Shown: positions 47,898-57,315 of the stretch, in pieces | Layout: the number at the start of each line of letters is the position of its first letter | How positions within the stretch are numbered: position 1 is the stretch's first letter | Assembly: GCF_001945365.1 (NCBI RefSeq) | Contig: NZ_MSTQ01000004.1 | Span: 1-64,000, forward strand | Reading direction: 5' to 3' | DNA: 64,000 nt | From: Pseudomonas reinekei | Lineage (GTDB): Bacteria; Pseudomonadota; Gammaproteobacteria; Pseudomonadales; Pseudomonadaceae | Notes under the pieces: generated by a model | Seen by the model: the letters and a program-made list of their open reading frames with translations, nothing else | Told to the model about the DNA's origin: nothing | Databases searched by the model: none | Program-made: the position numbers and the translations under genes

Positions 47898-49343
47898 GGA
47901 CCGCGCGTGATCAATGTGACCGGCATAGCGCATTTCGAACGTGCGCAATGCACCGCTGGCTTCGAGTTTTTCCAGGGCATAGCTGCGGGTGGTATTGAGG
48001 AAGCGATAGCGACTGATGCCATTGGCTGTTTCCTGTGACAACAGCGACTTGAGCACCAGGCCTTCCAGCGCGAGGGTCAGGCTCGCCGGTTGTAGCGTGG
48101 CGCAACTGACCACGCCCTTGGCCGCTTGCAGGGTGAACGCTGTTTTGAACACCGACACACGCTGCAACGCGGTTTGCTCCTGAGGACTCAGCCGCTCGTA
48201 ACTCCAGTCGAGGGCAGCCTTGAGGGTCTGGTGCCGGGGCACGGCGGTGCGACGTCCCTGGGTCAGCAGTTGAAAACAGTTGTCCAGTTGCGCCCGCACG
48301 CCCACCAGCGCCAGCGCATCGATCTGCGCGGCCGCCAACTCAATTGCCAGGGGCAAGCCATCGAGCCGCCGACAGATTTCCCGCACCGCCTTGAGATCCT
48401 GTTCACGCAGGGCAAAACCCTGCTGGCGTGCCCGGGCACGGCTGACAAACAATTGCACCGCCGAATAACCCATGCACTCCTCGACACTGCTGAGCGCCGA
48501 TGTCGGTGGCACCACCAGCGGCGGCAACGGCAGCAGCGTTTCCCCTGGGGCCAACAGCGGTTCGCGACTGGTAGCCAGCAGCGACAGGCACGGCGCCGAA
48601 AACAGCAGTGCTTCGATCAGGGTCCGGCAACTGTCCTGCAAGTGTTCACAGTTATCGAGGATCAACAGCGCATGCCATGAACCCAGGGCTTCGAGGGGCG
48701 CGCCCGTGTCCAGGCCAAGGGTGCGCGCCAGATGATCCACCACCTGCGCCGGATCGTCGATCATCGCCAGATCCACCAGCCACACACCATCGCGATAGTG
48801 CTGCAACAGCAGTTCGGCGGCTCGCAACGCCACGGTGGTCTTGCCGATACCACAGGGCCCGACCAAGGTCATGAAGCGCCGCGACGGCAGCAGGCGCACC
48901 AGATTGCCAACCACCGCATCACGCCCGGTGACCGGCGTCAATCGCGCAGGTAAATTGTGCCGGGGTTGACAGGGGGTCTCGATCGGCAGCGGTATTGGCT
49001 GCGATGCGAGCTGCACCGGGGCAACAAAACTGTAGCCGCGCTGGGGCACGGTGACGATGTAGCAGTCACCGTTCTGCCCGTCGCTAAAGGCCCGGCGCAG
49101 TGCGGCAATGTGTACGCGCAGGTTGATGTCCTCGACGATCGAGCGCGGCCAGACTTGAGCGATCAAGGCTGCCTTGCTGACCACCGAGCCCGCGTGCTCG
49201 ACCAGTACTTGCAGGATATCCAGGGCCCGACCGCCCAAACGCAGAGGCTGGTCACCGCGCAGGACCAGTCGCTGATTGAGGTGGAACGCGTAGGGGCCGA
49301 AGCGCAGTACCGTTTCACCGTGAAAATCTCTATGGCTGTTCAT
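47874..49343 (-). CDS. Winged-helix/STAND ATPase regulator, paralogue lacking the helical-repeat C-terminus
   Basis: The 489-residue protein shares the winged helix (PLRLGGRALDILQVLVEHAG) and ATPase (Walker [15 protein letters not shown], Walker B LLILDNCEHL) with the 936-residue neighbour. It stops where that one continues into its C-terminal helical region ([18 protein letters not shown]). It may be a naturally short form or a truncated copy; the end overlaps the neighbour's stop. ATG 49343 follows GGGAGA closely. Without the sensor half it could act as a dominant modulator. The gene region 49344-49499 upstream holds nothing recognisable. Confidence 0.82.
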   Translation of the reverse strand: MNSHRDFHGETVLRFGPYAFHLNQRLVLRGDQPLRLGGRALDILQVLVEHAGSVVSKAALIAQVWPRSIVEDINLRVHIAALRRAFSDGQNGDCYIVTVPQRGYSFVAPVQLASQPIPLPIETPCQPRHNLPARLTPVTGRDAVVGNLVRLLPSRRFMTLVGPCGIGKTTVALRAAELLLQHYRDGVWLVDLAMIDDPAQVVDHLARTLGLDTGAPLEALGSWHALLILDNCEHLQDSCRTLIEALLFSAPCLSLLATSREPLLAPGETLLPLPPLVVPPTSALSSVEECMGYSAVQLFVSRARARQQGFALREQDLKAVREICRRLDGLPLAIELAAAQIDALALVGVRAQLDNCFQLLTQGRRTAVPRHQTLKAALDWSYERLSPQEQTALQRVSVFKTAFTLQAAKGVVSCATLQPASLTLALEGLVLKSLLSQETANGISRYRFLNTTRSYALEKLEASGALRTFEMRYAGHIDHARSSDRQMAL

Positions 49344-49499
49344 GCTTCTCCCACAGGAACCTGCACGACACGTGGGTCCATCCAGGCTCCGTACCGTCCA
49401 TGCAAAGAGTTTAACGGTATCTTGGCAGACCCCGGCGACGGTACAACCGCCACGGGAGGAGCGTCACGGCCATAACGGTGCGCACAACGGCCAAGGAGG

Positions 49500-50450
49500 C
49501 TAGCTAAATTGCTCGCGGTACTGGGTCGGGGTCAAGCCAAGTTTTTCACCGAACAGAAAACGCATGTGCCGCACGCTGCCGAAGCCACTTTTGAAAGCCA
49601 CGGTCTTGAGCGGCAACTCCGTGGTTTCCAGCAGATTCCTCGCGCAATCGATGCGTGCACTTTGCAGAAACTCCATGGGCGTCATGTTCACTTCCCGGGC
49701 AAACACCCTGGCGAAGTGACGCGCACTCATGGTCGCCAGACTGGCCATGCGTTCGATGTTGAAGGCTTCGTCGAGGTGTTCGAGTACGTGATTCTGCACG
49801 CGGGTGATCGCCGTTTCGTTGGGCGCCACCGCCGCCATCAGCGGGCTGAACTGCGCCTGGCCCCCCTGGCGTTTCATCACCACCAGCAACACCTTGGCCA
49901 CATCCTGGGCAACTTTTTTACCATGGTCCCGAGCGACCACCGACAGCGCCAGATCGATGCCGGCGGTGACGCCGCCGGAGGTGATCAGGTTGCGGTCCTG
50001 AATGAAGATCTGATCGGTTTCGACGGTGGCCGAGGGGAATGCCTTGATCAGGCGTTCGGTGTAATGCCAATGCGTGGTCACGCGATACCCGTCGAGCAGC
50101 CCCGCATGCCCGAGCACAAACGCCCCGGTGCAGATCGAGCCGTAACCGGCCGACCGGCCAACGTTGTGCCTGAGCCAGTCGAGCAACGGCGGATGTTTTT
50201 CGTTGTAGGCACCGGGGCCACCGGGCACCAGCAGCAAGTCATAGCCGTCGCAGGCCTGATCGATAAACAGGTCGGCGTGCACGCTTACACCGTTGGATGC
50301 ACGCAATGCGCCCGGCTCGGTGCCGATGGTCGTCAGCATGTAGTGATCGTCGGGTTTGAGATAACGATTGGCGATGGAGAACACCTCCATGGGGCCTGCC
50401 ATGTCGAGCAGGAGGAAGTCGGGGAACAGCACCATTGCCACGGTTTTCAT
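49500..50450 (-). CDS. GlxA-family AraC-type regulator (DJ-1/PfpI N-terminal domain)
   Basis: The 316-residue protein has an N-terminal DJ-1/PfpI-like domain (KTVAMVLFPDFLLLDMAGPMEV; YGSICTGAFVLGHAGLLDG with the nucleophile-elbow Cys) and a C-terminal AraC domain (ASLATMSARHFARVFAREVN, KSGFGSVRHMRFLF). GlxA-type proteins regulate amine, arginine or choline-related catabolism in some pseudomonads. The target cannot be assigned here. Confidence 0.88.
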   Translation of the reverse strand: MKTVAMVLFPDFLLLDMAGPMEVFSIANRYLKPDDHYMLTTIGTEPGALRASNGVSVHADLFIDQACDGYDLLLVPGGPGAYNEKHPPLLDWLRHNVGRSAGYGSICTGAFVLGHAGLLDGYRVTTHWHYTERLIKAFPSATVETDQIFIQDRNLITSGGVTAGIDLALSVVARDHGKKVAQDVAKVLLVVMKRQGGQAQFSPLMAAVAPNETAITRVQNHVLEHLDEAFNIERMASLATMSARHFARVFAREVNMTPMEFLQSARIDCARNLLETTELPLKTVAFKSGFGSVRHMRFLFGEKLGLTPTQYREQFS

Positions 50451-50500
50451 GGGTTAGAGATCACAGTCATTGAACGAAAGGCTTAGCGAACGCAGTTCAC

Positions 50501-50524
50501 TGTGGGAGCAAGCTCACTCCCACA
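50501..50524. repeat. REP-like palindrome in the GlxA/pirin gap
   Basis: TGTGGGAG and CTCCCACA form a perfect 8-bp inverted repeat around CAAGCTCA. It is a collapsed version of the local REP family. The rest of 50451-50698 shows no gene or confident promoter. Confidence 0.7.
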
Positions 50525-50698
50525 GGTTTTGATGCCGTTCATTATGGCCGTATCTGATGCAATCGGCGATTGAATCCACTCATTACTGTCAACCCAAGCG
50601 AGACAGTATTTCAATTTTCATCTACTTATTGCATCGACGGGTAACCATTAACCTTCTTCTCACCCGGACGAATCAACGTCCCCGCAGGAGAATCCATC

Positions 50699-51421
50699 AT
50701 GCTGACCCTTCGCAAAGCTTCTGATCGTGGCATGGCCAACCATGGCTGGTTGAAGTCGTTCCACACCTTTTCCTTCGCCAACTACCGCAACCCGAAAGAA
50801 CAGGGTTTTTCCGACCTGCTGGTGATCAACGATGACCGCGTCGCCGCCGGCAAAGGGTTCGGCCAGCACCCGCATCGCGACATGGAGATTTTTTCCTATG
50901 TGCTCGAAGGCGCGCTGGAACACAAGGACACCCTGGGCACCGGTTCGGTGATTCGCCCCGGTGACGTGCAACTGATGAGCGCCGGCAGCGGCGTGGCCCA
51001 CAGTGAATACAACCATTCGGACACCCGGCCCGTGCACTTTCTGCAAATCTGGATCGTGCCGCAGGTCAGTGGCGCCAAACCGCGCTACCAGCAAGAGCAC
51101 TTCAGCACGCAGAAAAAACGCGGTCGCCTGCAATTGATCATCTCGCCCGACGGCGCCAAGGGTTCGCTGAAGGTGCGCCAGGATGCGCGGGTGTATGCCG
51201 CCCTGATCGACGGCAAGGAAAGCGCCACCCTGGAACTGGCCGCCGACCGCTATGCCTACGTGCATGTGGCACGCGGCAGTGTCGAACTCAACGGCATGCC
51301 GTTGCAGGAAGGCGACGGCGTGCGGGTTCGCAAAGAACAGGTGCTGACCTTGAACAACGGCGTGGATGCCGAAGTACTGGTGTTCGACCTGCGCCCGCAG
51401 GAACTGCCTGAAATGCCGTAA
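50699..51421 (+). CDS. Pirin-family cupin protein (YhhW/quercetinase-like)
   Basis: The 240-residue bicupin has the metal-binding N-terminal cupin with FGQHPHRDMEIFSYVLEG and LMSAGSGVAHSEYNH, typical of bacterial pirins, and a C-terminal cupin. E. coli YhhW degrades quercetin, but most pirins have no known physiological substrate. It is single-gene, ended by the strong terminator at 51428. A ribosome site GCAGGAG lies about 9 nt upstream. Confidence 0.93.
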   Translation: MLTLRKASDRGMANHGWLKSFHTFSFANYRNPKEQGFSDLLVINDDRVAAGKGFGQHPHRDMEIFSYVLEGALEHKDTLGTGSVIRPGDVQLMSAGSGVAHSEYNHSDTRPVHFLQIWIVPQVSGAKPRYQQEHFSTQKKRGRLQLIISPDGAKGSLKVRQDARVYAALIDGKESATLELAADRYAYVHVARGSVELNGMPLQEGDGVRVRKEQVLTLNNGVDAEVLVFDLRPQELPEMP

Positions 51422-51427
51422 CCGAAG

Positions 51428-51464
51428 AGATCGCAGCCTCGCTCCCCGAGGCTGCGATCTTTTA
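51428..51464. terminator. Strong intrinsic terminator between pirin and LysR genes
   Basis: A perfect 14-bp stem (AGATCGCAGCCTCG paired with CGAGGCTGCGATCT) surrounds a CTCCC loop and is followed by TTTTA. It serves pirin and reaches the 3' end of the convergent LysR gene. Confidence 0.92.
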
Positions 51465-52337
51465 TTCACCCGTCCCGGCAAACCCCGCAACAATCTCGTC
51501 AATCACCACCCGCACCCTGGCGGTATGCCGCAAATCGGCGTGGGTCACCAGCCAGATGTCATACGGCACCGGATTCGTCCGCTGCGGCCAGAGCCTGACC
51601 AGCCCGTCCAACTCACCCATGTGGATGGGAACCTCCCCTATTCCGATCCCCGCGGCAATGGACCGCCGCACCAGCAGGCTGGAACTCAGACTCGAGACGA
51701 TGCGCCCACGCCCAATCGGCTCGCCGACCAGCACCATGTCCTTGCCGCTTTGCAGATACGGTTGATACACCGCCAGATCATGCCCGTCGAACGCCGTCCC
51801 GGGTTCCGGGATCCCATGCGCCTCGACGTAGGCGTGCGAAGCAAACAATCCCAACGGCCAACGGGCAATCCGCCGGGCGATCAGGTCCGGGTTGTCCGGT
51901 CGGGTATTGCGCACCGCGATATCGGCCTCACGCTTGGCCAGGCTGAGTATTTGCGTCGAGGCATCCAGTTGCACCCGCACGTCCGGGTGTCGCTGATGCA
52001 ATCGAGCAATGGCCGGGATCAAAAAATCGATGGCCAGGGTGTCGGTGGTGGTCACCCGCACCGTGCCGGTCAGCCGATCATCCAGCCCCTGTATACGCCG
52101 CTCCAGCTCCAGCGCCGAATGCTCCATTTTCTCCACGGCCTTCAACGCCGCTTCACCGACAGCCGTCAACGCGTACCCCTCGGAGGTACGCAGGAACAGC
52201 GTCGCGCTCAAGGACTTTTCCAGCGCGGTGATGCGCCGCCCGACCGTCGCCTGATCGACCCCCAGCACCCGTGCCGCGCCCCTGAGCGTCGACTCGCGAC
52301 AAACCGCCAGAAACACCCGTGCGTCATCCCAATTCAT
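51462..52337 (-). CDS. LysR-family regulator divergent from an MFS transporter
   Basis: The 291-residue regulator opens MNWDDARVFLAVCRESTLRG and has the helix AARVLGVDQATVGRRITALE, followed by LRTSEGYALTAVGEAAL, the pattern of the one-component LysR group often controlling a neighbouring efflux gene. The divergent partner at 52450 is an MFS permease, so control of that transporter is likely. The 112-nt gap contains near-repeats of TGCATAT/TGCATC (52352-52368) that could be part of the operator. Confidence 0.9.
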   Translation of the reverse strand: MNWDDARVFLAVCRESTLRGAARVLGVDQATVGRRITALEKSLSATLFLRTSEGYALTAVGEAALKAVEKMEHSALELERRIQGLDDRLTGTVRVTTTDTLAIDFLIPAIARLHQRHPDVRVQLDASTQILSLAKREADIAVRNTRPDNPDLIARRIARWPLGLFASHAYVEAHGIPEPGTAFDGHDLAVYQPYLQSGKDMVLVGEPIGRGRIVSSLSSSLLVRRSIAAGIGIGEVPIHMGELDGLVRLWPQRTNPVPYDIWLVTHADLRHTARVRVVIDEIVAGFAGTGE

Positions 52338-52449
52338 AGGGCTCTCCAGTGATGCATATTTGCATCACAATAGCGCGAATTCGCTGCGTTAATGCAACGC
52401 AAGTTGTGGATAAGCTGGGGGCCATTGGAAATCCTGCAGGAGAGCTCTC

Positions 52450-53661
52450 ATGCTCAACGCCTCCACCCCTCCCCGCCAAGGCTTCTGGCTGCCGATCTTT
52501 GCCGGCCTGTGCGCCAGTCTGGTCAGTATTGGCCTGGCGCGTTTTGCCTACACGCCGCTCATCCCTTCATTGATCCAGGCCCATTGGTTTTCCGCCAGCG
52601 ACGTGGTGTACCTCGGCGCCGCCAACTTGGTGGGCTACCTGCTCGGCGCGCTGACGGGTCGCCCGCTCGCCCGTGCTACATCGAACAAAACCGCGCTGCG
52701 ATGGATGATGCTCGCGGTGACGATGTCGTTTTTCGCGTGCGCCTTTCCGCTCTCGGTCAGTTGGTTCTTCGGTTGGCGCTTGCTGTCCGGCATTGCCGGA
52801 GGAGCGATCATGGTGTTGGTCGCAGCCACCGTACTGCCCCACGTACCGGCCTCGCGCAAAGGCTTGGCCAGTGGCGCAATTTTTCTCGGCCTCGGGTTGG
52901 GCATTGCCGGCTCGGGGACCGTTGTTCCGCCTCTGCTGAGCCTGGGGTTACAGCAAACCTGGCTCGGCCTCGGTCTGTTGGCGCTGATTTTGACGGCGGC
53001 AAGCTGGTTCGGCTGGCCGTCGACTGCAGTACCTGAAGCAGCGGCGCCGCCGATCAAGGCCACCACCCCTCCCGGTGTGTATCTGCTGTTTGCCCAATAC
53101 GCGTTCATGGCGACGGGCCTGGTGCCAGCGATGATGTTTCTGGTGGACTACGTGACTCGCGGGCTCGGCGCCGGGCAACACCTCGGGGCGCTGATTTGGG
53201 TGATGTATGGCATTGGCGCCATTATCGGCCCGGTCAGTTATGGTTTTTTGGCGGATCACCTCGGGGCCAAGCGAGGCATTCGTCTCGTGCTGGGGGTGCA
53301 GGCAATCGCGGTCGGCCTGTTGTCGATGTCCAGTTCATTCACCGCCCTGGCATTGCTCGCCGTGATCATCGGTTCCTTTCCGCCGGGCATTGTGCCCCTG
53401 GCATTGGCACGGGTTCATGAGCTGATCCCCGAGCACCGTCAGCAGCAGATCGCCTGGAGCCGCGCCACCGTTTCCTTTGCCACGTTCCAGGCAATCGCCG
53501 GGTTTGCTTATTCGGCATTGTTCAATGCCAGTGGCGGGCACCACGAGTTGATGTTCGTGATCGCGGCCGGGGCAATTGTTGTCGCGCTGTTGCTGGAACT
53601 GGCGATGCGCCTGCTGGCCCAACCCAATGAACATGCCTGCACCCGACCCACCACCGCATGA
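52450..53661 (+). CDS. YbfB/YjiJ-family MFS transporter
   Basis: The 403-residue protein has twelve predicted membrane helices. GLARFAYTPLIPSLI in the first helices is the hallmark of the YbfB/YjiJ group, whose substrates are mostly unknown. It is divergent from the LysR gene at 51462. The stop overlaps a possible ATG at 53658, so it may be co-transcribed with the quinone oxidoreductase downstream. Confidence 0.9.
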   Translation: MLNASTPPRQGFWLPIFAGLCASLVSIGLARFAYTPLIPSLIQAHWFSASDVVYLGAANLVGYLLGALTGRPLARATSNKTALRWMMLAVTMSFFACAFPLSVSWFFGWRLLSGIAGGAIMVLVAATVLPHVPASRKGLASGAIFLGLGLGIAGSGTVVPPLLSLGLQQTWLGLGLLALILTAASWFGWPSTAVPEAAAPPIKATTPPGVYLLFAQYAFMATGLVPAMMFLVDYVTRGLGAGQHLGALIWVMYGIGAIIGPVSYGFLADHLGAKRGIRLVLGVQAIAVGLLSMSSSFTALALLAVIIGSFPPGIVPLALARVHELIPEHRQQQIAWSRATVSFATFQAIAGFAYSALFNASGGHHELMFVIAAGAIVVALLLELAMRLLAQPNEHACTRPTTA

Positions 53662-53693
53662 AAAATCACTCCCCATCCCCAAAGGTATCCAAC

Positions 53694-54695
53694 ATGTCTC
53701 TTCCCCAGACCATGACTCAGATTGAAATTGACGAGCCCGGTGCCCCCGAAGTCCTGCAACCACGTCAGGTGCCCGTGCCCACGGCAGGTGCCGGCGAAGT
53801 GCTGATACGCGTGCACGCCGCCGGGGTCAATCGCCCGGATGTGTTGCAACGTGCCGGCAAATACCCGATGAAACCCGGCATGAACCCGATCCCGGGGCTG
53901 GAAGTGGCGGGTGAAGTGGTCGCCGTCGGCGCCGGTGTCAGCGAATTCGTCATCGGCGACAAAGTCTGTGCGCTGACCAATGGCGGTGGCTACGCGCAGT
54001 ATTGCGCAGTCCCGGCCAGCCAGACCCTGCCGATCCCCGCTGGCATGAACTGGGTACAGGCTGCGGCGATCCCGGAAACCTTCTTCACCGTATGGGCCAA
54101 CCTGTTCGAAATGGGCGGCGCCCGCAAAGGCCAGCGCGCGCTGATTCACGGTGGTACCAGCGGCATCGGCACCACCGCGTTGATGCTCTGCCGCGAGTTC
54201 GGCATCGAGGCTTTCGCGACAGCGGGCAGCGCGGAAAAATGTGCGGTGATTGGCGAACTGGGGGCCGAAGCGATCAACTATCGCGAACAGGACTTCGCCC
54301 AGGTTATTGCCGATAAAACCGCGGGCCGCGGCGTCGATGTGATTCTCGACATCATGGGCGGGTCGTACCTGAACAGTAACGTCACGGCCCTGGCCCTCGA
54401 AGGCCGGCTGGTGATGCTCGGTTTCCTCGGCGGCGCGGTGGCCAATGAGATCGACCTGCTGGCGATCATGGCTAAACGCGCCATTGTCACCGGTTCGCTG
54501 CTGCGCTCGCGCACCCGCGAGGAAAAAGCCGCGATCGCGCAACAATTGCGCGAGCACGTTTGGCCAGTGTTGGCGGCCGGTCGTTGCCTGCCGATGATCG
54601 ACCAGGTGTACCCGCTGACCGATGCATCGCTGGCCCATGCCCGAATGGAGGCCGGCGATCACATCGGCAAGATTGTCCTGAGCGTTGTTCAGTAA
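53694..54695 (+). CDS. Zeta-crystallin-like NAD(P)H quinone oxidoreductase
   Basis: The 333-residue MDR-superfamily enzyme has the N-terminal GroES-like domain ([20 protein letters not shown]) and a Rossmann domain with [16 protein letters not shown]. It lacks the zinc-binding Cys set of alcohol dehydrogenases, in keeping with quinone reductases of the PIG3 group. ATG 53694 is supported by AAAGG about 10 nt upstream and family length; ATG 53658 overlaps the MFS stop and is the alternative. Its 3' end overlaps deoC by 7 nt on the opposite strand. Confidence 0.9.
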   Translation: MSLPQTMTQIEIDEPGAPEVLQPRQVPVPTAGAGEVLIRVHAAGVNRPDVLQRAGKYPMKPGMNPIPGLEVAGEVVAVGAGVSEFVIGDKVCALTNGGGYAQYCAVPASQTLPIPAGMNWVQAAAIPETFFTVWANLFEMGGARKGQRALIHGGTSGIGTTALMLCREFGIEAFATAGSAEKCAVIGELGAEAINYREQDFAQVIADKTAGRGVDVILDIMGGSYLNSNVTALALEGRLVMLGFLGGAVANEIDLLAIMAKRAIVTGSLLRSRTREEKAAIAQQLREHVWPVLAAGRCLPMIDQVYPLTDASLAHARMEAGDHIGKIVLSVVQ

Positions 54696-55372
54696 CCGTC
54701 GCCCGCCGCCTGCGCGCCGCTGATGATGGCGATGCCAGAGCTGGTGCCCAGGCGTGTGGCACCCGCTTCGATCATCGCCAGCGCGGTCGGGTAGTCGCGC
54801 ACCCCGCCCGAGGCCTTCACGCCCACCCCGGCGCCCACTGTGCGACGCATCAGCGCCACGTCGTCCACGGTGGCGCCGCTGCGGCTGAACCCGGTGGAGG
54901 TCTTGACGAACGCGACGTTCAGCTCACGGCAAATCTCGCAGGCCTTCACTTTTTCAGCGTCGTTGAGCAGACAGGTTTCGAGGATGACCTTCAGCGGTAC
55001 GCTGCCACAGGCCTGTTTGACCCGCGCGATGTCGCTGTGAACCTGATCGAACATACCGTCCTTCAACCAACCGATGTTCAACACCATGTCGATCTCCCCC
55101 GCTCCGGCGGCAATTGCCCGCTCGGCCTCGAAGGCTTTGCTGTCGCTGAGCCCGGCCCCCAAGGGAAAGCCGACTACCGCAACCACTTTGACGTTTTGCC
55201 CGGCCAGGCACTGCGACGCATGGGGCACTTGCCCGGAGTTCACGCACACCGAATAGAAGCCGTGCTCTTGCGCCTCACGGCACAGGGTTGCGATTTGCTC
55301 GCGAGAAGCGTCGGGCGCCAGCAAGGTATGATCGATAAATTGCGCCAGTGCCTGAGGTTCGAGGTGTGCCAT
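54689..55372 (-). CDS. deoC: Deoxyribose-phosphate aldolase
   Basis: Cleaves 2-deoxyribose 5-phosphate to glyceraldehyde 3-phosphate and acetaldehyde. The 227-residue class I aldolase has the Schiff-base Lys in [11 protein letters not shown] and the second conserved Lys in [14 protein letters not shown] 55372 follows AGGAG by about 9 nt; the frame to 55414 is not needed. It is divergent from the DeoR-type repressor gene with two operator-like dyads between them, and it completes the pathway with deoK, deoP and deoX. Confidence 0.95.
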   Translation of the reverse strand: MAHLEPQALAQFIDHTLLAPDASREQIATLCREAQEHGFYSVCVNSGQVPHASQCLAGQNVKVVAVVGFPLGAGLSDSKAFEAERAIAAGAGEIDMVLNIGWLKDGMFDQVHSDIARVKQACGSVPLKVILETCLLNDAEKVKACEICRELNVAFVKTSTGFSRSGATVDDVALMRRTVGAGVGVKASGGVRDYPTALAMIEAGATRLGTSSGIAIISGAQAAGDGY

Positions 55373-55439
55373 CGCAAAAACTCCTGTTTGTGTATTCAAA
55401 TGCCCCTGCGCCACAATCGAGGATCAATCGCGCAAAAAC

Positions 55440-55476
55440 GTTACAAATTTAACAAATAATGTTACTTATTTAACAT
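55440..55476. promoter_or_regulatory. Twin GTTA-N6-TAAC operators between deoC and the DeoR-type gene
   Basis: GTTACAAATTTAAC (55440-55453) and GTTACTTATTTAAC (55461-55474) share GTTA-N6-TAAC, and the second extends to ATGTTA and TAACAT arms. The two centres are 21 nt apart, two helical turns. The same motif occurs before deoK at 59680. Binding by the adjacent DeoR-type repressor is the natural reading. Confidence 0.7.
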
Positions 55477-55493
55477 CAACAATCAACCCCGGA

Positions 55494-56264
55494 ATGCCTG
55501 TGGACAGTAAAAAAGCCGAGCGCCTCAAGCTTATTCAACAAGCCCTGCAAGATCAGAGCGCCATTCACCTGCGTGAAATGGCCGCCTTGCTCGACGTTTC
55601 GGAGATGACCCTGCGCCGCGACCTGAGCAAGTACACCGACCACTTGCGCCTGCTCGGCGGCTACATCACCAAAATCCACGATGGCAACGAACCCAGCGAT
55701 TACCGCGTGGCCGAACAGGACACCCGGCACGTCGAGGAAAAACGCCGGATCGGAAAACTGGCCGCCGGTTTCATCAAGCCTGGCGACACGGTATTTTTCG
55801 ATTGCGGCACCACCACGCCGTTCGTGGTGGACTTCATTCCCGACGAACTGGAGTTCACCGCCGTGTGCAACTCCCTGAACGTCCTGCTCAAACTCTCGCA
55901 AAAGCCCAACTGCAATATCGTGGTGTGCGGCGGTACGTTCCACCGCAAAAACCAGGTGTTCGAGAACCAGAGCGAGCTCGGCATTCTCGATGGCGTGCGC
56001 CTGACCTGGGCCTTTGTTTCGGCCGCCGGAATCAGCCAGGACTTCGGCGTGACCTGCTTCAATTTCAATGAAGTGGAGGTCAAGCAGAAAGTCTTGCGCC
56101 AGGCTCAACAGCGGATGCTGCTGGCCGATCACAGCAAGTTCGACACCGTGCGCACTGCACATTTCGCGACGCTGGAGGACTTCCACTACGTCGTCAGTGA
56201 CAAGAAAATTCCCAAGGCCTACCGCGACACCATTACCGCCAGCGGTGCGCAGTTGATCATCTGA
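55494..56264 (+). CDS. DeoR-family repressor of deoxyribose utilisation
   Basis: The 256-residue DeoR protein has the HTH REMAALLDVSEMTLRRDLSK and a sugar-phosphate-binding effector domain with FDCGTTTPFVVDFIP and the DHSKFDTV motif. It is analogous in position to DeoQ of enteric deoxyribose operons. Start ATG 55494 or GTG 55500; neither has a strong ribosome site. The gene's end overlaps deoX by 8 nt on the opposite strand. Autoregulation is likely because operators lie in its promoter. Confidence 0.88.
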   Translation: MPVDSKKAERLKLIQQALQDQSAIHLREMAALLDVSEMTLRRDLSKYTDHLRLLGGYITKIHDGNEPSDYRVAEQDTRHVEEKRRIGKLAAGFIKPGDTVFFDCGTTTPFVVDFIPDELEFTAVCNSLNVLLKLSQKPNCNIVVCGGTFHRKNQVFENQSELGILDGVRLTWAFVSAAGISQDFGVTCFNFNEVEVKQKVLRQAQQRMLLADHSKFDTVRTAHFATLEDFHYVVSDKKIPKAYRDTITASGAQLII

Positions 56265-57315
56265 CCAGGGCTTGTTGCTCCGTGGCGCTGAGGTAACCGG
56301 TGATGACGCTGAACGCCGCCGTGTCCCCCGCCGCCAACGAGCGCACATGGCCCTTGGCGGATTCCGCCCGATAGCCTTCCGGCTCGCAGGTAGAGGGCAG
56401 CACGAACGCCGCCACCTGTTGATCGGCGTTGTGCAAAATCCAGCGCGCCGCATGCTCGAACTGGTCGGGTCGATAGCCGGTGTAGAACGCCCCGCCATCC
56501 GGACGACTCAACAGAAAATGCGCATGACCAGACGCGTCGGCACGCACGCCGTCGAAGAAGAACACGATTTCCGGATCGTAGAGTGCCGGGCGCTCCAGGC
56601 ACTGAAACTGTTCAGGCTCGGGCGCCAACTGATCCATGTAAGCACTCCAGGCTGGCGTCGGCTTTACATGGGCCGGAATGCTGCTGCGCAAGCGCACACG
56701 TTCGACACCCAGAGGTTCGATGAATCGGCCGCCTTCGACGTAGGCGTAATTCATGTGCGCCATGTACATCAGGTCCATCGGTTTGGCCGCCAGGTTGGTC
56801 ACCTGCATGTCGATATCGAACAACCCTGAATCGCCACGCAGCGTCACGCTCGGGTTCGCCCGATAGCGATCGCCAAAACCTTGCACGTATTCGCAATCGC
56901 CGCCCAGGCGCAGGTAGGGGCCGGCGCTGTCGTCACCCACCTCCAGCCAGGCATGGTCCATGGCCGCGCAAGGCATCTCGCCGTGCAGCGGGTGATCGTC
57001 TTGCGGGCTCGGACAGCCATTGCGCAGCAGACCACTGTGAAACATGAAACAGCCGTAGGTACCGATCACTGTCGGGCTTGGCCGGGGTTGGCTGAACAGG
57101 TTTTTCATGGTCAGGTCGCAACCGTCGAACACGGCAGACCAGATCATCTGCCCCTGATACGGCAACACCACCAGATGCCCGCGCCTGTTCGCCAACTCCA
57201 CGGCCAGCACACCACTGGGATACACCCAGGCGCTGACCTTGAAGGACTCGGACTGCAACAAGGTTCTGCGTGCTTCGCCAAACAGCGACGGATAGAGATT
57301 GATCCGCGTGTTCAT
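56257..57315 (-). CDS. deoX: DeoX-like aldose 1-epimerase family protein
   Basis: The 352-residue galactose-mutarotase-fold protein (DUF4432 group) begins MNTRINLYPSLFGEARRTLL and contains MYMAHMNYAYVEGG and FHSGLLRNGCPSP. DeoX-type proteins accompany deoxyribose kinase and permease genes; mutarotation of deoxyribose is inferred, not shown. It overlaps the permease stop by 4 nt (ATGA) and forms one operon deoK-deoP-deoX. Confidence 0.82.
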   Translation of the reverse strand: MNTRINLYPSLFGEARRTLLQSESFKVSAWVYPSGVLAVELANRRGHLVVLPYQGQMIWSAVFDGCDLTMKNLFSQPRPSPTVIGTYGCFMFHSGLLRNGCPSPQDDHPLHGEMPCAAMDHAWLEVGDDSAGPYLRLGGDCEYVQGFGDRYRANPSVTLRGDSGLFDIDMQVTNLAAKPMDLMYMAHMNYAYVEGGRFIEPLGVERVRLRSSIPAHVKPTPAWSAYMDQLAPEPEQFQCLERPALYDPEIVFFFDGVRADASGHAHFLLSRPDGGAFYTGYRPDQFEHAARWILHNADQQVAAFVLPSTCEPEGYRAESAKGHVRSLAAGDTAAFSVITGYLSATEQQALVR

